A DNA stretch of 10,160 nucleotides, taken from an uncultured Duganella sp. Its GTDB lineage: Bacteria; Pseudomonadota; Gammaproteobacteria; Burkholderiales; Burkholderiaceae. The position numbers and the translations under genes were made by a program. Shown here piece by piece: positions 1 to 5,970 of the stretch (position 1 is its first letter; each line of letters begins with the position of its first letter). Below the pieces are notes generated by a model, which saw only the letters and a program-made list of their open reading frames with translations, was not told the DNA's origin and did no database searches. Location: positions 1-10,160 of the forward strand of contig CAMLRG010000200.1 in the NCBI GenBank assembly GCA_946482335.1, given 5' to 3'.

Positions 1-792
1 ACGCCGATCGCCGGCAAGGGCGCCAAGATGCAGCGCGACGACTGGTACACCTCGGTGCGCGACCCGAAGAAGATGGCCAGTGCGGAAGCGGTTGGCCGCT
101 ACGCCGCCGAACGCGCACTGGCCCGCCTGAATGCGCGCAAGCTCGAAACGCGCAGCTGCCCGGTACTGTTCGAAGCGCCGCTGGCGGCCGGCCTGCTGGG
201 CGCCTTCGTCCAGGCCACGTCGGGCGGCGCGCTGTACCGCAAGTCGTCCTTCCTGGTCGACTCGCTGGGCAAGGACATCTTCCCTTCGCACATCCAGATC
301 AAGGAAGACCCGCACGTGGTGGGCGGCATCGGTTCGGCACCGTTCGATGAGGAAGGCGTGCGCACCAGCAAGCGCGACGTGGTCAGGAACGGCGTGCTGC
401 AGGGCTACTTCCTGTCGACCTATTCGGCGCGCAAGCTGGGCATGCAAACCACCGGCAATGCCGGCGGTTCGCACAACCTGTCCATCACGTCCTCGACGAC
501 CAAGAAGGACGACGATTTCGAGGCCATGCTGCGCAAGATGGGCACCGGCCTGCTGGTCACCGAGTTGATGGGCCAGGGCACCAATTACGTGACGGGCGAT
601 TACAGCCGCGGCGCTTCCGGCTACTGGGTCGAGAATGGCGTGATCCAGTACCCGGTGGAAGAAATCACCATCGCCGGCAATATGAAGGACATGTTCAAGG
701 ATATCGTCGGCATCGGTACCGATGTCCTGGTGCGTGGCACCAAGCAAACAGGGTCGATCCTGATTGAAAAGATGGTGGTTGCCGGAAATTAA
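1..792 (+). CDS. pmbA: PmbA/TldE family metallopeptidase-like protein, C-terminal part (5' end outside window)
   Basis: The reading frame is open from base 1 and gives 263 residues. The family is usually about 450 residues, so roughly the first 40% is missing. The C-terminal signature of the TldD/PmbA family is plain: GQGTNYVTGDYSRGASGYW at visible residues about 191-209, then a YPVEEITIAGNMKDM stretch and the closing IGTDV segment. Family knowledge: PmbA (TldE) pairs with TldD to form a cytoplasmic protease that processes peptides such as microcin B17 and CcdA. TldD carries the zinc-binding HExxxH and PmbA lacks it; no such motif is visible here. tldD is often unlinked, so its absence is not informative. 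The TRAP binding-protein gene starts 53 bp downstream on the same strand, with its own strong ribosome-binding site. Confidence 0.93.
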   Translation, partial: TPIAGKGAKMQRDDWYTSVRDPKKMASAEAVGRYAAERALARLNARKLETRSCPVLFEAPLAAGLLGAFVQATSGGALYRKSSFLVDSLGKDIFPSHIQIKEDPHVVGGIGSAPFDEEGVRTSKRDVVRNGVLQGYFLSTYSARKLGMQTTGNAGGSHNLSITSSTTKKDDDFEAMLRKMGTGLLVTELMGQGTNYVTGDYSRGASGYWVENGVIQYPVEEITIAGNMKDMFKDIVGIGTDVLVRGTKQTGSILIEKMVVAGN

Positions 793-831
793 ATATTTCC
801 ATACACTGTTTCCAGATAAAACCCCTTTTAT

Positions 832-837
832 AAGGAG
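832..837 (+). promoter_or_regulatory. Shine-Dalgarno site of the TRAP binding-protein gene
   Basis: AAGGAG lies 8 nt before the ATG at 846 and fixes that start. It is partly inside a short symmetric sequence (CCTT-TTAT-AAGG, 824-835). The 53-bp gap after pmbA is AT-rich compared with its flanks and could hold a promoter, but I see no convincing -35/-10 pair. Confidence 0.7.
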
Positions 838-845
838 ACAGTCGC

Positions 846-1940
846 ATGGAACGTCGTTCCTTCATCAAGAAGGCAGCAGCAGCAGGTGCAGGCGCAGGGG
901 TCATTGCCGCACCAGCCATCGCTGCCGATTCGCCTGCCATTACCTGGCGCCTGGCATCCAGCTTCCCCAAGTCCCTCGACACCATTTACGGCGCGGCCGA
1001 CACCTTCACCAAACGCGTGTCTCAGCTGACCGGCGGTAAATTCAATATCCGCGTGTTCGCGGCCGGGGAGATCGTGCCGGGCCTGCAAGTGCTCGATGCG
1101 GTGCAGGCGGGTACCGTGGAATGCGGCCATAGCGCTTCTTACTATTACTACGGCAAGGATGCGACCTTCTCCTTCGACTGCGCGGTGCCGTTCGGCCTGA
1201 CTTCGCGCCAGCACACTGCCTGGTACGACCAGGGCGGCGGCAAGGAATTGCTGCGCAACTTCTTCCGTGATTACGGCGTGGTCAACTTCATCGCCGGTAA
1301 TTCCGGCACCCAGATGGGCGGCTGGTTCCGTAAGGAAGTCAAAACCGTGGCCGACCTGAAGGGCGCCAAGATGCGTATCGCCGGCCTGGCCGGCAAGGTG
1401 ATGGAGCGCCTGGGCGCGGTGCCGCAGCAGCTGGCCGGTGGCGACATTTACCCGGCGCTGGAAAAAGGCACCATCGATGCGGCGGAATGGGTCGGCCCGT
1501 ACGACGACGAGAAACTGGGCTTCTACAAGGTCGCACCGTTCTACTACTACCCGGGCTGGTGGGAGCCGGGCGCTTCCTTCACCCTGTACGTCAACATCAA
1601 GGAATGGGAAAAGCTGCCGAAGGATTACCAGGCCGCGGTGGAATGCGCCGCCTACGAAGCCCATGTGGTGATGCAGGCCGAGTACGACTTCAAGAACCCG
1701 ACTGCGCTGGGCCGCCTGATGAAGAACGGCGTCAAGCTGCGCAACTATTCCAACGAGATCATGGATGCCGCCTACAAGGCCGCCAATGAATTGATGAACG
1801 AGGAAGCATCCAAGAACGCCAAGTTCGCCAAGATCTACGAACCATGGAAGCGCTTCCGCAACGACCAGAACCAGTGGGCGTCTGTGGCGGAATCGACCAT
1901 GCAGAACTTCCTGATCAGGGCTGGCCGAGGAGGCAAGTAA
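846..1940 (+). CDS. TRAP transporter substrate-binding protein (DctP/TakP family), Tat-exported
   Basis: A 364-residue periplasmic solute receptor for a tripartite ATP-independent transporter. The N-terminus has a twin-arginine signal (RRSFIKK at 3-9), an Ala-rich core and likely cleavage near AIA (24-26). The mature part follows the TakP branch closely. KMRIAG (175-180) contains the arginine (R177) expected to bind the substrate carboxylate. GTQMGGW (154-160), DAAEWVGPYDDEKLGFYKVA (211-230) and YYYPGWWEPG (233-242) supply the ligand and cation pocket. In the best-studied relative the ligand is an alpha-keto acid such as pyruvate bound with sodium, so a 2-oxo acid or similar monocarboxylate is the best guess. 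No dctQ or dctM membrane genes lie nearby: pmbA is upstream and an oppositely oriented acetyltransferase gene is downstream. The receptor is therefore an orphan here and must use a permease encoded elsewhere. A GC-rich hairpin follows the stop. Confidence 0.95.
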   Translation: MERRSFIKKAAAAGAGAGVIAAPAIAADSPAITWRLASSFPKSLDTIYGAADTFTKRVSQLTGGKFNIRVFAAGEIVPGLQVLDAVQAGTVECGHSASYYYYGKDATFSFDCAVPFGLTSRQHTAWYDQGGGKELLRNFFRDYGVVNFIAGNSGTQMGGWFRKEVKTVADLKGAKMRIAGLAGKVMERLGAVPQQLAGGDIYPALEKGTIDAAEWVGPYDDEKLGFYKVAPFYYYPGWWEPGASFTLYVNIKEWEKLPKDYQAAVECAAYEAHVVMQAEYDFKNPTALGRLMKNGVKLRNYSNEIMDAAYKAANELMNEEASKNAKFAKIYEPWKRFRNDQNQWASVAESTMQNFLIRAGRGGK

Positions 1941-1946
1941 TCAATC

Positions 1947-1982
1947 CACACGCCGCAGCCGCTATTGGCGCTGCGGCGTGTG
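1947..1982. terminator. Strong stem-loop between convergent genes, probable bidirectional terminator
   Basis: A perfect 13-bp inverted repeat: CACACGCCGCAGC (1947-1959) pairs with GCTGCGGCGTGTG (1970-1982) across a 10-nt loop. It begins 6 nt after the TRAP-gene stop and ends 12 nt before the stop of the oppositely oriented GNAT gene. That is where a shared terminator would sit. There is no U-tract on either side, so it is not a textbook intrinsic terminator. It may instead protect 3' ends or work with Rho. Confidence 0.6.
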
Positions 1983-1994
1983 ATCCACGTCCGT

Positions 1995-2543
1995 TTACGT
2001 CCCATTGCGAACCTGGACGGCTGGGCCTCCCCGCTCACGCGTATAAATTCCGACCGCTTTGCCGTATATTTCAGTTTCCGCTTCATAAGTCAGGCCAAGG
2101 CGCCTGGCAACGCGCAGCGATGATTCATTGGCTGAAGCGACGAGAGCCCGAACTTTTGGTTCGCGCCGGATCTCGAGCGCATGGTTCAAGGCTGCTGCCG
2201 CCGCTTCCTTCGCGAATCCCTGGCCCCAGAAGGCACGATAGGTATTCCAGCCAAGCTCCATCATGGTGGACTCCTCGCGAAAGAACGCGCCAACATTCCC
2301 GACGAGTTGACCAGTCTCCTTTTCCTCGACAGCCCACCATCCGGCGCCTTGTATGAGCCATAGGCCTGCTTGTGAACAGAAGATTCGCCACGCAGCCTGG
2401 CGGTCAGCCGTGATCAGGTGGGCCGAACTTACTGGGTCGGCGATATGCGCTGCGAATGCGTCAAAGTCGTCCCGTCGATATTCACGAAGCGTGAGCCGTT
2501 CCGTGTGAAGGTGTGGAACAGAAGTAATGAACTCGCTACTCAT
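1995..2543 (-). CDS. GNAT family N-acetyltransferase (RimJ/RimL type)
   Basis: A 182-residue GNAT protein, predicted to transfer an acetyl group from acetyl-CoA to a protein N-terminus or small-molecule amine. The opening HTERLTLREYRRDDFDAF (13-30) is typical of the RimJ/RimL branch. Motif A, which binds acetyl-CoA pyrophosphate, is seen as WGQGFAKEA (106-114), and NESSLRVARRLG (139-150) is the usual C-terminal signature. The start at 2543 (MSSEF) is chosen because GGA lies 5 nt upstream and the domain begins soon after. ATGs at 2552 and 2621 are in frame and possible, and the frame stays open to 2813, but the extra sequence is only repeat and leader. Base composition is lower in GC than the neighbours (about 42-55% in sampled 60-base lines, against about 65% around), suggesting recent acquisition. 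The substrate cannot be read from the sequence. Confidence 0.85.
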   Translation of the reverse strand: MSSEFITSVPHLHTERLTLREYRRDDFDAFAAHIADPVSSAHLITADRQAAWRIFCSQAGLWLIQGAGWWAVEEKETGQLVGNVGAFFREESTMMELGWNTYRAFWGQGFAKEAAAAALNHALEIRREPKVRALVASANESSLRVARRLGLTYEAETEIYGKAVGIYTRERGGPAVQVRNGT

Positions 2544-2724
2544 AAATTCCATGTACTGTTGTCGGATAAGCCGTGCATTGTTGGCGACGAGGTGCGATGC
2601 GCGCCAATGGTCTTCGTTCATCTTACCTGAACGAAAAAAAGCATTGATTCTCCCGCCCGAAATCTTCCGTGTCACGGGCGATAGGAATTGAGTTTGGGTA
2701 GCCGCCCAACTGCGTATGTCGTTT

Positions 2725-2864
2725 CCGCTGAAATGAGCCGCTGTTTTCCGCTGTTTTCTGCTGTTTTCCGCTGTTTTTTGGGAACCTCCTGCCCGCGCTG
2801 TGATCCAAGCCAAAAAACAGCGGAAAACAGCGCGTTTCAGCGCAAAACAGCGGAGGAAAACAGC
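2725..2864. repeat. Inverted array of 10-bp units, CCGCTGTTTT (left arm) and AAAACAGCGG (right arm)
   Basis: Left arm: four tandem units at 2738-2747, 2748-2757, 2758-2767 (CTGCTGTTTT) and 2768-2777, then TTGG. A degenerate unit CCGCTGAAAT precedes them at 2725-2734. Right arm, as the reverse complement: CC at 2810-2811, then AAAACAGCGG (2814-2823), AAAACAGCGC (2824-2833), GTTTCAGCGC (2834-2843) and AAAACAGCGG (2844-2853). AGG and a partial unit AAAACAGC (2857-2864) follow and touch the ATG at 2865. The 44-nt arms pair with about 7 mismatches over a 28-nt spacer (2782-2809). The outermost and innermost units match perfectly. The 10-bp period puts every unit on one face of the helix, as expected for an operator array. 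A REP/MITE-like mobile hairpin is the alternative. Confidence 0.85.
2852..2856 (+). promoter_or_regulatory. Shine-Dalgarno site embedded in the repeat array, able to be sequestered
   Basis: GGAGG lies 8 nt before the ATG at 2865 and sits between two repeat units. GGAAAACAGC (2855-2864) is perfectly complementary over 10 nt to GCTGTTTTCC (2740-2749) in the left arm. GGAGG itself is complementary to CCTCC (2785-2789) in the spacer. A transcript starting upstream of the array could therefore hide its ribosome-binding site in alternative structures. Confidence 0.55.
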
Positions 2865-3524
2865 ATGAAAGACATAGCGACCCTGGCGATACCCGCCACC
2901 ACCTTGTGCCGGCTATTGCAGTATGCCGACGCCCATCAAGCTGAACTGAGTGCCGGCGAACTCGCTGCGAGGGCAATGGAGGAATGGCTTGCCCGCGCCG
3001 AACGGGGCAGCCCAGCCCCAAGCCGCCCGCGTGGGTTCCAATGGAAAACGGTATTTCTGCCCGAAGGTACGCAACTACGTGCCTGGAACCGCTCCGGCTT
3101 CGCTTATGCGGAAGTTGTCGGCGACAACATCGTGCATCTGGGTGATGCGGTATCTCCACACCAATTCATCTGTCGCTGCCAAGGCATTTCCCGCAGCGCT
3201 TGGGCGGAAGTATCTTTGCTGTTCCCCGGCGAGAATCATTGGAAACGCGCAGATCAACACCGCCGCGAACTGGCACGGCGCCCGGTGCCGCGACCGGCCC
3301 CCGACCCTGCGCCCGCAGCCGCAGTACAGCCTCCCGAGCAGCCCGCGCCGAAGTTTTCAAGTGTACTGCCACCGCCGCGCCCACGTCTCCCTCGAGTGCC
3401 GCCAATCCCGACGCAAGCGCACATCCAGCCCGACATGCAGGCGGGATCGGCGGCAGATTGTGCACTGCTTAACTCAGCAGAGTGCCGCCGAAGCTACCGC
3501 CGGCAGGAAGATCTGCTCGACTAA
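2865..3524 (+). CDS. Uncharacterised protein: predicted ribbon-helix-helix N-terminus, RAMA-like domain, proline-rich tail
   Basis: 219 residues, no named family recognised. Residues 4-45 read as a ribbon-helix-helix (Arc/MetJ-type) DNA-binding fold: a short strand (TLAIP, 6-10), a helix (about 12-25), a turn at LSAGE, and a second helix (ELAARAMEEWLARA, 32-45). Residues 58-130 (FQWKTVFLPEGTQLRAW, then AEVVGDNIVHLGDAVSPHQF and LLFPGENHWKRAD) resemble the RAMA fold. RAMA occurs in restriction- and modification-linked proteins and is proposed to read modified DNA; this match is by pattern only. Residues 137-182 are proline-rich and probably disordered. The start at 2865 is fixed by GGAGG 8 nt upstream. 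The frame is open further upstream, but there it only translates repeats. The gene ends 15 bp before the convergent LysR stop. A sequence-specific regulator binding the adjacent repeats is the leading inference. Confidence 0.7.
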   Translation: MKDIATLAIPATTLCRLLQYADAHQAELSAGELAARAMEEWLARAERGSPAPSRPRGFQWKTVFLPEGTQLRAWNRSGFAYAEVVGDNIVHLGDAVSPHQFICRCQGISRSAWAEVSLLFPGENHWKRADQHRRELARRPVPRPAPDPAPAAAVQPPEQPAPKFSSVLPPPRPRLPRVPPIPTQAHIQPDMQAGSAADCALLNSAECRRSYRRQEDLLD

Positions 3525-3539
3525 AATCCGGGCGCGCCG

Positions 3540-4439
3540 TTATGTCTGCCCGAACAGGCAAGTGATAAAGGCCCGCGCCGCAGCGGTCATCCTGCGCTGC
3601 GGCGTGTAGATCAGCGAGAAGGGCCGGCTGCGGCCCTTCAATTCCGGCAGCACTTCCACCAGCGCGCCGCGCTCCAGGCGCTCCTGGGCAATGAAGCGGA
3701 AAGTCTGGCAAATGCCCAGCCCCGCCTCCGCCAGCGATACCACCCCCAAAGGATCTTCCGTCACTTCGAGCGCCGCTTGCGGCGGCCAATCGTTTTCCTC
3801 GCCTTCACGCAGGAATTGCCATGGCACGGCGCGCCCTGTGCGCGGCAGCAGGAAGGCGAGGCAATCGTGCTGTGCCAGCTCCGCCAAGTCGCGCGGCAAT
3901 CCGCGCCGCTGCACATAGGACGGCGCGCACACCAGCACCAGTTGGGCGTCTTCCAGCTTGCGCGCAATCAGGCCGCTGTCTTTCAGCACCCCCTGGCGGA
4001 TGGCGAAGTCGTAATCGTCGGCTGCCAGGTCGACATTGCGGTTACTGATGTTCAGGTCGACGCGCACCGACGGATAACGTTCGGCGAAAGCTTGCAGCAG
4101 GGCGGGCAAGCGGTAATGCCCATAGGTGGTGGGTGCGCTGATGCGGATGCGGCCAGTGACTTCGCCGCCCGCGCCTTGCACCGCGCGCTCGGCCTCGTCG
4201 ATCAGGCTCAGGGCGGCGCGGGTCTGTTCGAGATAAAGGCGGCCGGCATCCGTCAAGCCCAGGCTGCGCGTGGTCCGGCGCAGCAACTGGATGCCAAGCC
4301 GTGCTTCGAGCCGGGCCAGGGCGCGGCTCACCACCGACGGCGTGGTGGAGAGGGCAACGGCGGCGGCGGTCAGCGAACCGCGCTCGACGACGGTGACAAA
4401 GGTCTCGACATCGCCCAGATGATCGAATTTACGGCTCAT
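3540..4439 (-). CDS. LysR family transcriptional regulator
   Basis: A 299-residue LysR-type regulator. The N-terminal winged HTH spans about 8-67, with recognition-helix region STTPSVVSRALARLEARLG (31-49) and the usual RRTTRSLGLTDAGRLYLEQ continuation. The effector-binding domain runs from about 94 to 297 (GRIRISAPTTYGHYRLPALL at 96-115, FAIRQGVLKDSGLIARKL at 145-162). It resembles the CrgA/AaeR-like branch often annotated as DNA-binding transcriptional activators of hydrolases, oxidoreductases or efflux genes. The start at 4439 is preferred to an in-frame ATG at 4523 because the domain begins at once and AAAGG lies 5 nt upstream. The gene is divergent from the secreted DJ-1/PfpI gene across 103 bp, the classic arrangement for a LysR protein and its target. 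The effector is unknown. Confidence 0.95.
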   Translation of the reverse strand: MSRKFDHLGDVETFVTVVERGSLTAAAVALSTTPSVVSRALARLEARLGIQLLRRTTRSLGLTDAGRLYLEQTRAALSLIDEAERAVQGAGGEVTGRIRISAPTTYGHYRLPALLQAFAERYPSVRVDLNISNRNVDLAADDYDFAIRQGVLKDSGLIARKLEDAQLVLVCAPSYVQRRGLPRDLAELAQHDCLAFLLPRTGRAVPWQFLREGEENDWPPQAALEVTEDPLGVVSLAEAGLGICQTFRFIAQERLERGALVEVLPELKGRSRPFSLIYTPQRRMTAAARAFITCLFGQT

Positions 4440-4542
4440 TATTGCCTTTAAGGGAAAAATGGTTTGCTCTGCCGGTAGTTTATCGCCGCCGGAGGTTTGA
4501 ATAAAGTGGAGCCATCCAAACACACCTTCTCAGGAGCGCATC
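4440..4542. promoter_or_regulatory. Divergent control region between lysR and the DJ-1/PfpI gene
   Basis: This 103-bp gap must hold both promoters and probably the LysR operator. The visible structure is a pair of imperfect direct repeats, GCCGGTAGTTTA (4471-4482) and GCCGGAGGTTTG (4488-4499), 17 bp apart with three mismatches. No clean T-N11-A LysR box could be singled out. The rightward gene has a clear AGGAG at 4532-4536, 6 nt before its ATG. Confidence 0.4.
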
Positions 4543-5382
4543 ATGATCAAGAAACTCACCGCCATCGCCCTGGCCGCCGCCGCGATGGGCGCCACCACCG
4601 CCAATGCCGGCAACGTGCTGGTCGTACTGTCCGACAGCGCCACGCTGGACCTCAAAGCTGGCAAGACCTTCCAGACCGGCTTTTACCTGAATGAGCTGAT
4701 GCAGCCGGTGAAAATGCTGCTCGATGCCGGCCACAGCGTGACCTTCGCCACCCCGAACGGCAAGGCGCCGACCCTGGACAAAGGTTCGGTCAACCCGATG
4801 TTCTTCGGCGGCGACCAGGCCGCGCTGGATGCGCACGTCAAACTGTTGGAGGAGCTGCGCCTGACCGACAGCGCCAACTCGCCGGTGGTCAGCCTGGCGC
4901 GCGTCGAGCAGCAGGGCTACGCCCGTTACGACGCCGTGTACGTGCCGGGTGGCCATGCGCCGATGCAGGACTTGCTGGTCAGCCCCGCGCTGGGCAAGGT
5001 GCTGGCCGCCTTCCATAAGGATGGCAAGCCGACCGCCCTGGTGTGCCATGGCCCGATCGCGCTGCTGTCCGCGCTGCCCGACGCCAAAGGCTTTGCCTAC
5101 AAGATGGAACAGGGCGCCACCCCAGCCCAGCCGAAATGGATTTACGCCGGCTACAAGGTGACCTCCTTCACCAACGATGAAGAGGAAGCCTCCAAGTCCC
5201 AGTTGGGCGGCGGCGAAATGAAGTTCTACCCGCAAACCGCGCTGCAAAAGGCCGGCCTGCAATTCTCCAAGGTCGCCAACTGGCAGGGCAATATGGTGAC
5301 CGACCGTGAGCTGATCACCGGCCAGAACCCGGCCTCGGCGCCACTGGTGGGCAAGGAATTGCTGGCCCGCCTGCAAAAGTAA
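4543..5382 (+). CDS. Exported DJ-1/PfpI family protein (type 1 glutamine amidotransferase-like domain)
   Basis: 279 residues. Residues 1-22 are a Sec signal peptide (MIKK, then a hydrophobic Ala/Leu core, cleaved near ANA), so the mature protein is predicted periplasmic or secreted. The mature part is a DJ-1/PfpI/Hsp31-like domain. An early acidic residue lies in FYLNELMQPVKML (E51), and AYVPGG-type sequence appears as AVYVPGGHAPMQDL (131-144). The nucleophile elbow is ALVCHGP (165-171) with C168 and H169. The typical tail is TSFTNDEEE, then LITGQNPASA. C168 is the only cysteine, as expected for a catalytic or oxidation-sensing nucleophile. Family members act as chaperones, glyoxalases/deglycases or peptidases; the sequence does not say which. 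Control by the divergent LysR regulator is inferred from position. A DUF4241 gene starts 12 bp downstream and is probably co-transcribed. Confidence 0.92.
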   Translation: MIKKLTAIALAAAAMGATTANAGNVLVVLSDSATLDLKAGKTFQTGFYLNELMQPVKMLLDAGHSVTFATPNGKAPTLDKGSVNPMFFGGDQAALDAHVKLLEELRLTDSANSPVVSLARVEQQGYARYDAVYVPGGHAPMQDLLVSPALGKVLAAFHKDGKPTALVCHGPIALLSALPDAKGFAYKMEQGATPAQPKWIYAGYKVTSFTNDEEEASKSQLGGGEMKFYPQTALQKAGLQFSKVANWQGNMVTDRELITGQNPASAPLVGKELLARLQK

Positions 5383-5387
5383 TATGA

Positions 5388-5410
5388 TGGGCGCATGAGC
5401 TATGCGCCCA
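5388..5410 (+). promoter_or_regulatory. Hairpin enclosing the start codon of the DUF4241 gene
   Basis: TGGGCGCAT (5388-5396) pairs perfectly with ATGCGCCCA (5402-5410) around a 5-nt loop GAGCT. The AT of the start codon (5395-5396) is in the stem and its G is the first loop base. The only Shine-Dalgarno-like bases (GATGGG) overlap the left arm. The 9-bp GC-rich stem should block independent initiation, so the gene probably depends on ribosomes arriving from the DJ-1/PfpI gene, whose stop is 12 nt upstream. Confidence 0.6.
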
Positions 5411-5970
5411 ATCCTGAAGCACTGCGCTCCGCCTTCGCCGCGGAGCGCTTCACATTCGACGACACCTCCCTGCAGTTCTCCCTGGCCGATGCCGGCAGGC
5501 TGACCGTCGTTGGCGGCCGCCTCGCCGCCGGCGACCCGCTAGCCGATGCCGGCCTGGCGCCATTCACGCAAAGCGTGCCAAATGGCGAGTATCCCGTCAC
5601 GCTGGCCGCCGCGCGCGACGCCAACGCCAGTGCCGGCAGCGCTGAGCGGCTCGCCTACGCGCGGGTGCTGCTTGCCGACACGGCCGTCGTCCACTGGTAT
5701 CCCGCGCTGACCGCCGGCCAGGATGCGCGCACCCTGGCGCCGGGCGAGTTTTTCGCTTATGCAGTGGAGTCGGGCAGCGCCTGCTTTGCGGCCGGCGACA
5801 ACACCGTCAGCTTTGCCGCCGCCAATGGCCGCTATGCCTCCTATTTCGGCTATGACGCGGCCGGGCGCGTGGCGGCACTGGTGACGGACTTCGAGGTGGT
5901 GCCGGGCATCCGCGAGGTGCCGGCCCCACGGCGCAGCTGGTGGCAGCGAATGCTCTTCTTCTGGAAGTGA
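5395..5970 (+). CDS. DUF4241 domain-containing protein
   Basis: 191 residues, no signal peptide, predicted cytoplasmic. The DUF4241 pattern is visible in order: GRLAAGDPLA (41-50), the VPNGEYPVTLA segment (61-71), a middle strand with the conserved Trp (VVHWYPAL, 98-105), and FFAYAVESGSACFA (119-132) corresponding to the family's VDaG-type segment. The region 159-170 (VAALVTDFEVVPG) is the closing strand. The family has no firmly established function; some relatives sit in polymorphic-toxin immunity loci, but nothing here suggests a toxin. The C-terminus is basic and aromatic (RRSWWQRMLFFWK, 179-191), which might favour membrane contact. The start at 5395 is inside a hairpin; ATGs at 5384 and 5387 are out of frame. 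The gene is likely the second of an operon with the DJ-1/PfpI gene. Confidence 0.82.
   Translation: MSYAPNPEALRSAFAAERFTFDDTSLQFSLADAGRLTVVGGRLAAGDPLADAGLAPFTQSVPNGEYPVTLAAARDANASAGSAERLAYARVLLADTAVVHWYPALTAGQDARTLAPGEFFAYAVESGSACFAAGDNTVSFAAANGRYASYFGYDAAGRVAALVTDFEVVPGIREVPAPRRSWWQRMLFFWK

Larger units (their letters stand above)
2544..2864. other. 321-bp divergent intergenic region with low GC and an inverted repeat array
   Basis: No gene is credible here. The GNAT-proximal half is AT-rich and includes a run of seven A's at 2634-2640. It also carries two small dyads: CGCCCG...CGGGCG around 2655-2680, and AGTTTGGG...CCCAACT around 2690-2711. The half next to the rightward gene is filled by 10-bp units arranged as a large inverted repeat (separate entry). 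Promoters for both divergent genes must lie here, but no clear -35/-10 pair can be named. Confidence 0.6.

Noticed and set aside
828..1664. Minus-strand open frame opposite the TRAP binding-protein gene
   Set aside because: The plus strand encodes a near-complete, motif-rich TakP-type protein; the antisense frame is a composition artefact.
2768..2823. Intrinsic terminator (GC stem followed by T-run) within the repeat array
   Set aside because: The T-run belongs to the repeat unit itself and is paired in the inverted arm. The position is a gene leader, not a gene end, although premature termination cannot be fully excluded.
2738..2864. CRISPR-like array from regularly repeated 10-bp units
   Set aside because: The units are contiguous, with no unique spacers, and switch orientation midway. 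This is an inverted tandem repeat, and there are no cas genes.
2623..3159. Minus-strand frame across the repeat array and the RHH-like gene
   Set aside because: It has no Shine-Dalgarno site or domain; much of it only translates the repeat. The plus-strand gene has a strong ribosome-binding site and a coherent fold pattern.
3290..3524. Frameshift in the proline-rich tail of the RHH/RAMA-like gene
   Set aside because: The tail is low-complexity, but no alternative frame gives a better continuation and a disordered linker is a sufficient explanation.
3575..3607. 9-bp hairpin sharing the 14-mer GCGCTGCGGCGTGT with the hairpin at 1947-1982
   Set aside because: It lies inside the lysR coding sequence and encodes an ordinary Gln/Arg/Ala-rich stretch. 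Shared GC-rich words of this size are likely by chance here, so I do not claim a repeat family.
4480..5376. Long minus-strand open frame opposite the DJ-1/PfpI gene
   Set aside because: The plus-strand gene has a signal peptide, catalytic motif and ribosome-binding site. The antisense product is low-complexity, rich in Gly/His/Gln, and matches nothing.
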